A DNA stretch of 64,000 bases from Sipunculus nudus (lineage: Eukaryota; Annelida; Sipuncula; Golfingiida; Sipunculidae), in contig CM049307.1 in NCBI GenBank assembly GCA_026874595.1, positions 48,829,678 to 48,893,677 on the forward strand, in the 5' to 3' direction. A program made the translations under genes and the position numbers. A model generated the notes under the pieces. The model did not search any database, had not been told where the DNA came from, and saw only the letters and a program-made list of their open reading frames with translations. The number at the start of each line of letters is the position of its first letter. Position 1 is the first letter of the stretch. Shown here piece by piece: positions 34,640 to 44,892 of the stretch.

Positions 34640-35960
34640 AACAGGCTATTTCTGACCAGTATCCTTAGATAACATATACATAGGACATTCCCAAAACAAA
34701 TGTGTCAATGATTCTCTTCTTTCTTCGCAGAAAGAACATTGTCTCCTTATCTTTGAAACCAATTTTAAATAAAAAATCATTTGTGGTTAATATTCTATGT
34801 ATTAAATTAAACTGAAATATCCTTAAAGTTGTAGATTATGTTAACCTCACTATATGCATAAAAGAGTTAAAGATATATTTTGTATAGGCATAATCATATT
34901 TATATTCTGAGTATTCTTTCGGGTTCTACGTATAAAGGTTTTACCAGTTCATTGTACGTAACTTTTGTCACATTTTTTTTCACGTTAAATGACTTGGAAA
35001 ATTTACATATATAATTTTCATCTTCAATTGTATATGCAATAACATTTCTTTCCACTTTCTGGGAATAGCCTCCAATAATCGTCTGTATTCAAGAATATTT
35101 ACCCTTTAAACCCTGAGGCAAAATTCCTCATAAATAAGAATCTCTTCATATCATCTTCTCCCGTTAATAAGTCCGTTAAGCATTAATTCCTTCATCTACC
35201 CAGTGTTTATAAAATAATTGTTTGTTATTCACCCGAACATGTGTGTTCAACCATTCCTTTGACTTGGCCTTTATTATTGTATGCACACCATGCTTGTAGA
35301 ACATCTTTCCAGATAGTGTGTGTGTTTATATAACTATACCATACATCATCTTTGGCCAAATTACATTTTGAAAAATAATCACCTCCTCTGATCATATTAA
35401 GTATGTCTTGTTTATATTCTTCTGTGTTCTTCTTTAATATTAGTCTTTTGACCCAAGAGACTTTCAAAGGTGTTATATATGTTTTAAGATGAACCATATT
35501 AAGGTCTCCATTATCATATGATGAAATAAAAGACTTCCTTTTAATTCTATCTGGCTTGTTGGACCATATGAATCTAAACAGTCTCTGTTCAACCTTTTTC
35601 TTATAAAATCATCATCAGGTGTAGGTAATACTGAAAATAACTAAGTAAGCTTTGATAACCCAAAAGTTTCAAGTACTGTAATTTTTCCAAGTAATGTAAT
35701 ATTTTGATATGACCAAACATTAAGCACACTGTTTAGTTTCTCAATGGCAGGGAGAACATTAATATTTTTCAACTGTTTACCCTCTGGGGTTACCTTTACT
35801 CCCAGTACATCAACTGGGCCATATGACTATTTCAGATTCAAATTTTCAATTTCTTAGTTCCATGCACTATTACCAGTCATAAGCAATGGCATCACTGTTG
35901 TCTTATTTAAATTTATCACAGTGACTGAAATTTTCAGGATATTTGACAGATTGACTGAAT
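34640..35960 (-). mobile_element. 3' part of a decayed LINE (L1/Tx1-like ORF2)
   Basis: The minus strand holds, in order, the region after the RT palm ('KKVEQRLFRFIWSNKPD' at about 35600-35560), 'MVHLKTYITPLKVSWVKRL' (35497 onwards), 'HTIWKDVLQAW', and a C-terminal zinc-knuckle-like 'CSFCEERRESLTHLFWECP' (34740-34680). Stops and shifts break the frame throughout; the longest open piece is 90 codons at 35497-35225. The order and motifs are those of L1/Tx1-type ORF2 C-termini. The catalytic YxDD region is not seen, so this is a 5'-truncated dead copy. Confidence 0.75.
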
Positions 35961-36214
35961 TAATATGTAGTCTTTGGTTTCGCATATCTCAATATTGTGA
36001 AACAGACCACAGTTACATAGCTGTTAATATATAAATATATAATCCATAATATATAATATATAGGGGAGTTACAAAGGGTAGGGTTTAATCACAATTACCG
36101 ACTGTGTTTGTTACTTTTAATGAGTTTGTGATCTACATTCTTTATAAGGAGTCAAACTGTGATGGCTGGTAGTGTTGAGTAATTTTTAATGAGATAGTAC
36201 AAAGAGCAATTTTG

Positions 36215-37144
36215 CCGGGGGGGGGGGGAGCATACAATATCACTTCAACCCACCCCCAAATTGTCAAATAAAAGAATGTCATTTTGCCATAAAAATAGGC
36301 TCTATTTTATAATAAGTAAAATATAAGTTGTTTTCAAAAATGTGTGACTGTTTCTTCAAATTTTAACAAAGAAATAATTAAACTTAAAAGAACGACTGAT
36401 AATATCTCATGATTCTCCAGTTTCCATTTACATTTGGAAACACAGGTATTAAAACACAAATTAAATAATTAATGCAGATAACGAGAATTCAAACCAGGAC
36501 CTGAAATTTTATTGTGAAATAACCAGCGGTAGATCCAAGGGGGGGGGGGTCACAGGGGCATTTGCTGTCCTAAGTTTTTTTTCCAAATCAAACACTTTTA
36601 GTTGTTGTTGGTTTCTAAAGAAAGGATATTCCCTGTTATTTTGTACCAGAATTCAAATTGCTGAAATTCTTACTAAAAATTGTAACAATATTCCCACACT
36701 GAGGGAAGGGGACACCCAGCCCACACTAACACCTAAAGGGAAATTGCGTCCCTCAGATAGTATAATATTTACATCTCATACGATTACATAATTATTTCTG
36801 CAATGACCAGAATTAAGCCAAATGGACCCTTTTGATTATACGAAAAATTTAACTTTGCAATTATAATTTAATATAAATATATTAATTTATTGTAAGAGTC
36901 GGGTATATGGAATGAACAAAATGTCATTAAAATCTTTGTTATTTTATAACAATACTAGGCCTATTTCTTTCTTTTTACATTTCAGTCAATGTGTCAAATA
37001 AAAATTGAAAATTCAGGCATTTTCACAAATTGACTGACTTTCTACGTTGACCGTAACATATAGAAATAACAGTTAATTTATGTGCACAATCTTTTTTTCA
37101 TTTCTAACTCCTTGAACAGGCCAATGATGTTGACAGTCGGGAGT
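36215..37144 (+). repeat. Duplicated module X, copy 1
   Basis: Colinear with 43165-44080 from 'acaatatcacttcaaccca' to 'gacagtcgggagtg', including the 'ggacacccagcccacacta' phrase. It directly precedes the second large duplication copy. No gene. Confidence 0.85.
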
Positions 37145-37754
37145 GTTTAAAACACCCAGCTTGTAAAAACGTAAAAAAAATATTTTCTTTTTGGTGGAGC
37201 TCTAAATTATATTTAATGAACTCTTTTCTGACCTAAATATTTTAATCAAGTTCGACAGCCTTAATTAATCCCGGCACGGGATGTGTTTCGGTTTTGGGGG
37301 TGAATCGGGGTTGATCTCCCCAGTGGCGGACCTAGAGTCGGGGGACCCCCCCCCCCCTTTTTTTTAGCCAAAACAGCCTTATTTTAGGGTCTCAAACCAA
37401 ATTTTGCCACCTGGACCCCCTCCTTTCCGGAGTAGAAGACTCTTTTAGGCTTTCTTTTAGTCTTCCTAGGTTGGACACTCCCCTTTCCAAAATACTGGAT
37501 TCGCCCCTGCTCCCCATCACTTAACTTCTTTTAGTGGTGGGGACAAATTACCCCTTTTCTCTGTATCACATTTAGGGAAATAATACATAATTTGACATTT
37601 TGAGATAATCCATCCATCTAACAGTTAATAGTTTTGTCATATGATCATAAAAGGCTTAATAATCTTTCAAAAATGCATGTAAAACTGAGAAAATTTATAA
37701 CATGCTCACTGAATTGTCATAAATGTTAACCTATCGTATATATCGTTCAATTTT

Positions 37755-38932
37755 TAGCTCAGCATAGCGATCACCCTTTGTCCGGCGTCCGTCCGTCCGG
37801 CCGTCCGTTAACAGGGCACAAATCGTAACCGCTGGACCTGGAATCTTCTCACTTTACATCCAGGGAGGTCCATGATAAATCTCCTTGGAAACCTGAAATA
37901 AGGTCTCTGATACCCATATTTTCCAAGCTATGGTTCTCGTAAGTACCCCCCCCCCCCCCAGAATAATTAAAACGTGATACAAAAACTCTGCTTTAGTTTC
38001 CAGAGAACTCCTCTGAGACCCTCGGTCCGATCTTTTCGAAACCCAGCATAGTTGTTCCTTCACCTATGTTGTTGTGCCTATAACAAAGACAGGTGGCACC
38101 ACCAGCAATCCTTTCTGTACAGTATGAATCTGGGTGTCTTTGAGATAACAGCCCATATCTCAGGAGTGGCTGAATATATTGTGCTGAAAGTCTGCATGCA
38201 TGTCCATAGACCTTTGGATCTCTCTATCTCATAATTGCGACTGGTGGCGCCAGCTACAATACGTTTTGCGAAGTGTCCATCTGTGCATTCGCCATCTGTT
38301 CTTCTTAGTGGTTCTTAATTGTATTGGGTTGATATGTGCATCTTCATGGATCCTAAACACCTAAATCTCGTAAAAAAGACTGGTGGAGCCACCTGCAATC
38401 ATCTTCCTGTGGCGTCCATCCGTACATGTATGTGCTTTTGGTGAAATTGCTCATATCTCAGGAATGGTTCAAGATATTGGTATGAAATTTGGCATGTCTA
38501 TCCATCTTGGAAAGTTTTATCATTAGCCTGACAGGTGGCGCCACCTTCTTTCCTGGTTTTGAAGAATAAAAAAAAGCACTTTTCTCACTAGTGATTTGCC
38601 GTATTGGCCTGAATTGGTCCCTACCCATAGATCATGGACTCCTACATATTGTACTTAAGACTGTTGGTGCCATCTGCAGTAGTTTTCTTGTGGCGTCTAT
38701 CCATACATGTTTTTTTTTTGGGGGGTGAAAATTGCTCATATTTATAGGAGTAGTTCAAGGTATTGGTCTGAAATTTGGCATGTCAATCCGTCTTGGAGAG
38801 TTTTCTCGTAAACCAGACATTTCCAAGGACTCTTCACAAAATTCATGATTTTGGCACTCTGGCAGTCATTTTGCTCATTGTTCATCATTCCTTGAATTCA
38901 GCTGAGCGTCATGGCCCATGGGCCACTTGTTT
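37755..38932 (+). mobile_element. HINE-like element, family 1 (copy d, hairpin deleted)
   Basis: The partner of 29223-30400 in the second duplication copy. The 5' terminal hairpin is lost: 'tagctcag' runs straight into 'catagcgatcaccc'. The 3' end TCAGCTGAGC…ggcccatgggccacttgtt is intact. Confidence 0.75.
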
Positions 38933-41328
38933 AAAAAAGAAACGTAGGCCTATGGTTTTGAAAACTGAGCACAAATTACTTTCCTACAACGAAAATATGT
39001 ATTCCATAATAAGTGATTAATTGGATTATGAAGAAAATTTTGATAGTAATCATGTGAGAGGGCTTTTGTCCTAATGGGAGATGGAGGTAGTTGTCAACGT
39101 GAACATATATGTCATTTTCCGGGGGTGGGTGGGCGCTTTTGTCCGGACCCTACCATTTTCGCTAAATATAAAAATGTAATATCCCGTAACAAAAAGTAAT
39201 TTATTTTGACTGTAGGCCTATCACTATTCGTACATTATTACTGAACCACTTGAAAAGCGTTTCTCCTGTTATACCATACTGCATGCATATTTGGGTCTGA
39301 AAATTCACAGAACACCACCGAAAACCACAGAAAATCACCGTAAACCACAGAAAACTACCGAAAATCAACCAAAGGCACTTGGAATCAACAAAGTTTTTGA
39401 CCCTCTTGAACATTTAAGTTGTTTTAACTGATAACAAGCATAATATAAAAAGATTGATAGGGTTAAAAGTATAATTTACAATAATAAATAACATATTTAA
39501 TACATGTTATTTACATATATATACATACACACACACACATATATATATATATAAAGTAGAACGCCTATAAATGTAACACGAAACCAAGTTCAAAGCTTAT
39601 TACAATCAACAAAATGAACGTATATTATTATACCAGTATAAGTATAATTACTGTTATCAATAAAAAATGAAATATTTACAATCACGTCAACCATATTTAT
39701 AACAATATAATAACAGCGTAACATTTTATACATGAAACAATGAATTTTTTTTGCATTCATAATTATTCATGTATGAGTAAATTGTACGATGTTTGCCGCA
39801 CTGTTTTCGTTTGATGTACGTGTTCACAAGGACTTTAAAGCAGGTTTAAAGATCATTTTGACTAACGTTTTTCTGATGACATAATCATCGGGACCTGCTG
39901 GTTTTCATTCGTTAATTAAATGTCAAACACCCTGATTAAGATCCGGCTCGCACGACTGATTCCCAAACATACTCGCAGGTGAGAACACATGCCTTACTAT
40001 TGTGCATACTAATGAGGCCGAGTGGGGTAGTACGCGTCAAACAACTCAGTCACGGTCAAGTGGTTACCTTTATCCAGGCACTCATTAACAGACAGGAATA
40101 TGTGAGAGTGGACACTTGTGTGATGATATTGAGGGCAGCAGTGGCCGCTGGATTTGTTGAGCCCATTTCACGGAGTCACTGCCCCTGACCGTAATATATA
40201 TACTTACTTTGTTTGATAAACGTCCATGGCTTGATGGTATAGCAGTGAATGTACGCAGATAACTTTAAATGCAGTATCAGGATAATATTGAAGGAGTTCT
40301 GATCCAGTCTCTGATTTTTAATTATATACTTTAATTGGATTAGGGATGACACTGAAATTAAGCCGAAACCGGTATCGTTAATAAATTAAGGCATCAGAGT
40401 GAATCAACAAATACATCGAGATTTTACCATTTTCCTTTGCGTCCTCTGCTGCAATAAAACCATTAATCTACGGCTCCTAATTCTTAAGCCTTTACTGCCA
40501 TATATACTGCATCTTAACCTTAATTAACTGGATCAAATATACTCTGTTCAGAGCAAACATGTAACATATACTCAGAAGCGGTGGGGGGGGGGGGGGGGGG
40601 GGTCAGGGGCCGGACCTCTCTTTTCAGCCACCGCAATCTTTTTTCAGGGTTTCAGACCAATATTTGCGGGCTGGACCCCGCCCCTTTTACGGACCTAGGT
40701 TTAGTCATTGGTTCTCCTAGGTTGGTCACCTTCTCTACCTAAAATGTGGATCCACCCCTGACACTAGTATTTCGCATTTAGAATGAAGAAACATTGATGT
40801 TCTACCAGCACTGAATATGCTTATGATATACAAGTACATATAAGGTAACAGACTCCATCTCAAATTTTGCATACCTACAATCATCCCTATAACACAAATG
40901 GGCTTTGAATGGCGGCAGTCATCGAAAAACCTTTTCGGGCTATTTCGCACCGAGTATAAAAAAGTTTATACCACCGAGTAAACCAAAGTTTATTCCTCCA
41001 AAAGCAAATGTCGTAACAGGCTTTAAATTGGGCGTACAAGTCACTTCAGTATGAATTTCAAAACCGCCTTTCAGATTTTTTTTTTTGTAAAATGAGCTAA
41101 ACATATTTAAAATCGATGCCAATTGGTTAAAATAAAAATTGGTTTTGAATTGAAAACGTTTTAGCAAATAAAATTAACAGTATGAACTTCAGAAGTATTT
41201 CTTTGGACGTTTTTGATATTCATGTTATAAAAACCTAAAGGCATCATTTTGAATTATACCTGACATTTACTTTTACGAGAAATAAACAAAAAGAACAGTT
41301 TGAAAAGGTATAATGCTTTAAGATTTCT

Positions 41329-41497
41329 GTCATTTAGTGAAATGCCTTAGTGAACAAGTCATTTCGTAAAATGTCTGAAATCTTTAGTCATTTTACGAAA
41401 TGCCTGACAGTTCCCCTATAACATATGTACACTCAAGGACACGACTCATGAGAACCTTGTAACACAGGTTTCATGCATGCCCCTGGGAGTTATAAAC
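41329..41497 (+). promoter_or_regulatory. Promoter of first-exon cassette B
   Basis: Three palindromic motifs begin at 41329, 41358 and 41387 (29-bp period), and TATAAA lies at 41491-41496. The motif-to-TATA distance is 104 bp, against 105 bp in A. Confidence 0.5.
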
Positions 41498-41613
41498 TGG
41501 GATACAAATGGAGGCCGACTGGACAGTGTAATTATGCACCCCCTGCCCATACAGACGTGATGGTTGACTGACTGCCTTTGACCTTCGCAATCACATGCCT
41601 GTCTTTCCGGCAA

Positions 41614-41654
41614 CATAGCTCTAACCGCTGTCCTACTTCTGGCCATACTAGCAA
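41614..41654 (+). pseudogene. Alternative first exon B, start codon lost
   Basis: Aligned to A and C, the start reads ATA instead of ATG and three bases are deleted just after it. The hydrophobic codons and the gtattt donor remain (last exon base A instead of G). The upstream in-frame codons I read offer no replacement ATG, and the nearest ATG is out of frame. This cassette is probably dead for this protein although its promoter is well kept. Confidence 0.6.
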
Positions 41655-41674
41655 GTATTTCTATGATTATTTAA

Positions 41675-41770
<96 letters not shown>
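41675..41770. repeat. (TC)n(TA)n microsatellite in intron 1
   Basis: Directly follows the cassette B donor. Equivalent compound tracts follow A (32968-33031), C (42942-43013) and D (44759-44887). Confidence 0.95.
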
Positions 41771-41773
<3 letters not shown>

Positions 41774-42268
41774 CACTTCCAGTTACCCAGGGTCATGAGG
41801 TTATTTCGGGCAGGCTGGTCATTAAACCAGGATAAGTCAAGGTCAGTGACGTAAAGGTTGTGTATAGGCTATACTATAGCTTATATTGTAAGCTATATCG
41901 GCCACGTTAAAAGAATGTGTTAGTGTATTTATCCTAGGATAGGGTGATAGAATAGGCCACAACATAATAACCTAGCAGATTAAAATATTATTAAATGATA
42001 AACAGTAATCCGAGGATGTAACACGTAAAAGTATTGCCTAAATGTTAAGTTTACAATTGATGGGAAGTTTAGTTAACATGATTTTTGTCCACAACAGTAA
42101 AATCACTTCCCTTATAGGAAAATGGACCATGCGAACACACACGTATATATAATGTGTATGGTGTTTGGCTAAGGTAATTCAAAATAATTTATAACCCACC
42201 TATTGACTGTAAATGCTGGTCCATCGTGCAGAAAGGTGAGAACGGGAGCAAAATTTATCATTCATATA
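41771..42268. other. Spacer
   Basis: Related in part to 45430-45530 and 46500-46760 ('cagggtcatgaagtt…', 'acagtaat(c/a)cga'), so probably duplicated. No gene. Confidence 0.5.
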
Positions 42269-42370
42269 CAGTGGAACCCCGCCTTGCGACCACCCCACAA
42301 TTGCGACCACCCCCAAATTACGACCACTTTGCTCAGTCCCCAGGATGGTCGTAATTGTGGGGTTTCACTG
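42269..42370. mobile_element. 102-bp MITE with TA target (Tc1/mariner-like ends)
   Basis: The ends are CAGTGGAACCCC and the inverse of CAGTGAAACCCC, bounded by TA on both sides (42267-42268 and 42371-42372). The arms extend inward through 'gcgaccacc / ggtcgtaattg'. TA flanks suggest a Tc1/mariner relative; this is inference. Confidence 0.65.
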
Positions 42371-42638
42371 TATTCTATTTCCAAAACTTATTTTCTGGGG
42401 GACCGGAGATGCGGGTGGGGGTGATTACATTGATCCCGCCTTCTTGCTTAAATGTGTGTGAATATGGTGGTGGTGATCGGGGAGGGGGGGGGGGTATACC
42501 CCCATCCCCACTGTATCGACTCCCTGATCATCGATCCGCTACTTGTCATTAGATCCCATGATGTACAAACACGGCCAAAACCGAGGGCAAGTGAGGATGC
42601 ATTCTAGCCTTCATATACAAAGGCGTAAAAATGAACCA

Positions 42639-42752
42639 GCCATTTTGTGAAATGTCTGAAATCTTTAGTCATTTTATAAATTGCCTGACAGTATGCCACT
42701 CATGAGAATCTGGTTAAACAGGTTTCATGCATGCCCCTGGATGTCATAGACT
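42639..42752 (+). promoter_or_regulatory. Promoter of first-exon cassette C, partly degraded
   Basis: Only two of the three motifs remain (42639 and 42668, still 29 bp apart). The TATA position reads CATAGA (42745). Confidence 0.4.
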
Positions 42753-42876
42753 GAGATACAAATATAGGCCAACTGGACAGTGTAATTATGCACCCCCTGC
42801 CCATACAGACGTGCTGGTTGACAGACTGCCGTTTGACCGTCACCATCACATGCCGAGTAACTGTCTATCCGGCAAC

Positions 42877-42919
42877 ATGGCTGTTCTAACCGCTGTCTTA
42901 CTTCTGGCCATACTAGCAA
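42877..42919 (+). CDS. Alternative first coding exon C (signal peptide)
   Basis: The same 14 codons as A at the protein level, MAVLTAVLLLAILA, with the last base A before gtattt. The junction codon would become AGC (Ser) instead of GGC (Gly). The reading frame is intact; the promoter is weaker than in A or D. Phase 1 fits exon 2. Confidence 0.5.
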
Positions 42920-42939
42920 GTATTTCTATGATTATTTAA

Positions 42940-43015
<76 letters not shown>

Positions 43016-43120
43016 ACAATTTCAATATCTCTCAAACCACAGGCACTCGTTTCCTGTAATATAACTCTTATATATCACTCATTCTCAGTGCGTTGACAGT
43101 GTTCAATTATTTTGAGTGAT

Positions 43121-43164
<44 letters not shown>

Positions 43165-43171
<7 letters not shown>

Positions 43172-44080
43172 ATCACTTCAACCCATCCCCATATTGTCAA
43201 ATAAAAGAATGTCATTTTGCCCTAAAAATAGGCTCAATTTTATAATAAGTAAAATGTTTTCAAAAATGTGTGACTGTTTCTTCAAATTTTAACGAAGAAA
43301 TAATGAAACTTAAAAGAACGACTGATAATATTTCATTGTTCTCTAGTTTCCATTTACATTTGAAAACCCCGGGTATTAAAACATAAATTAAATAATTAAT
43401 GAGGATAACGAGAATTCAAACCAGGACCTGAAATTTAATTTTGAAATAACCAGGGGGAGGAGGCTCACAGGGGCATTTGATGTCCTAAGTTTTTTTTTTT
43501 CAAATCAAACACTTTCATTTGTTGTTGGTTTCTAAAGCAAGGATATCCCCTGTTATTTTGTACCAGAATTCAAATTGCTGAAATTCTGAATAAAAAATGT
43601 AACAATATTCCCGCACTGAGGGAGGGGGACACCCAGCCCACACTAACACCCAAAGTTCAATAGGAAATTGCGTCCCTCAGATAGTATAATATTTACATCT
43701 CATATGATAACATAATTATTTCTGCAATAACCAGAATTAAGCCAAATGGACCCCTTTGATTATACGAAAAATTTAACTTTGCAATTATAATTTGATATAA
43801 ATATATAATATATTGTAAGAGTCAGGTATATGGAATGAACGAAATGTCATTTAAATCTTTGTTATTTTATAACAATATGAGGCCTATTTCTTTCTTTTTT
43901 CATTCCAGTCAATGTGTCAAATAAAAATTGAAAATTCAGGCATTTTTACAAATTGACTGACTGTCCACATTGACCGTAACATATAGAAATCACAGTAAAT
44001 TTATGTGCAGAACCTGTTATTCATTTCTAACTCAGCTGACCTCTCTGACCTAAACACCTGTCCTTGAACGGGCCAATGAC
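43165..44080 (+). repeat. Duplicated module X, copy 2
   Basis: Pair of 36215-37144; begins after a (TA)n run at 43122-43168. No coding. Confidence 0.85.
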
Positions 44081-44410
44081 AGTCGGGAGTGCATGCGTGT
44101 GGTCGATGCCTTTGTGTCCTTACATTCTTTAGACAGGTGGGGATATTCAACCTTATGTCCGCAAATATGTACTGGAGAGATATTAAGCCTATATTATATG
44201 CCTTTAACTAGGGATCACACTGAAATTAAGCTTAAACCGGTATCGTTAATTAATTAAGGCACCAGAGTGAATCAACAACTAAAGCTACATCATGTTATAC
44301 AAATACACAAAGGCATCATTTTGAATAATATGTTACATTTTCTGTTACGAGAAAAAAACAATATAAATGCTTAAAGAAATAGTTTTAAAAGGTGATGCTT
44401 TAAAATTCCA

Positions 44411-44580
44411 GTCATTTAGTAAAATGCCTGAGTGAACCAGTCATTTTTTAAATGTCTGAAATCTATAGTCATTTTACGAAATGCCTGACAGTTTGCCTGT
44501 AACATAAATGCACTCAAGGACACGACTCATGAGAACCTAGTTGCAGAAGTTTCATGCATCCCCCTGGGTGTCATAAAAGG
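44411..44580 (+). promoter_or_regulatory. Promoter of first-exon cassette D
   Basis: Motifs begin at 44411, 44440 and 44468, and a CATAAAAG box lies at 44572-44579, 130 bp before the ATG. It is the most diverged of the four cassettes and the closest to the gene body. Confidence 0.55.
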
Positions 44581-44701
44581 AGGATCCGAATGCAAGGCCG
44601 GATGGACCGTGTAATTATGCACGTGCTGGTTGACTGACCTGCCGTTCAACCTCCACTATAACTTGCCGTCAGTTGCCGAGTAAAACTGTCTATCCGGAAA
44701 C

Positions 44702-44744
44702 ATGGCTGTTGTAACCGCCGCCCTGTTTCTGGCCATACTAGGAG
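44702..44744 (+). CDS. Alternative first coding exon D (signal peptide)
   Basis: ATG at 44702 gives MAVVTAALFLAILG plus one base, then a G|gtattt donor. It differs from A and C at several codons but keeps the hydrophobic character and phase. It is nearest to exon 2 (7.8-kb intron) and so is the simplest default first exon. Confidence 0.6.
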
Positions 44745-44772
44745 GTATTTCTATTATTCTCCCTCTCTCTCA

Positions 44773-44816
<44 letters not shown>

Positions 44817-44832
44817 GTATATTTATATATCG

Positions 44833-44892
<60 letters not shown>

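Larger units (their letters stand above)
37145..41770 (+). repeat. Segmental duplication, copy 2 (carries first-exon cassette B)
   Basis: Same landmarks as 28765-33190, offset by +8.4 to +8.7 kb. It has extra sequence at 37345-37520 and 40940-41190, and its microsatellites differ. Confidence 0.88.
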
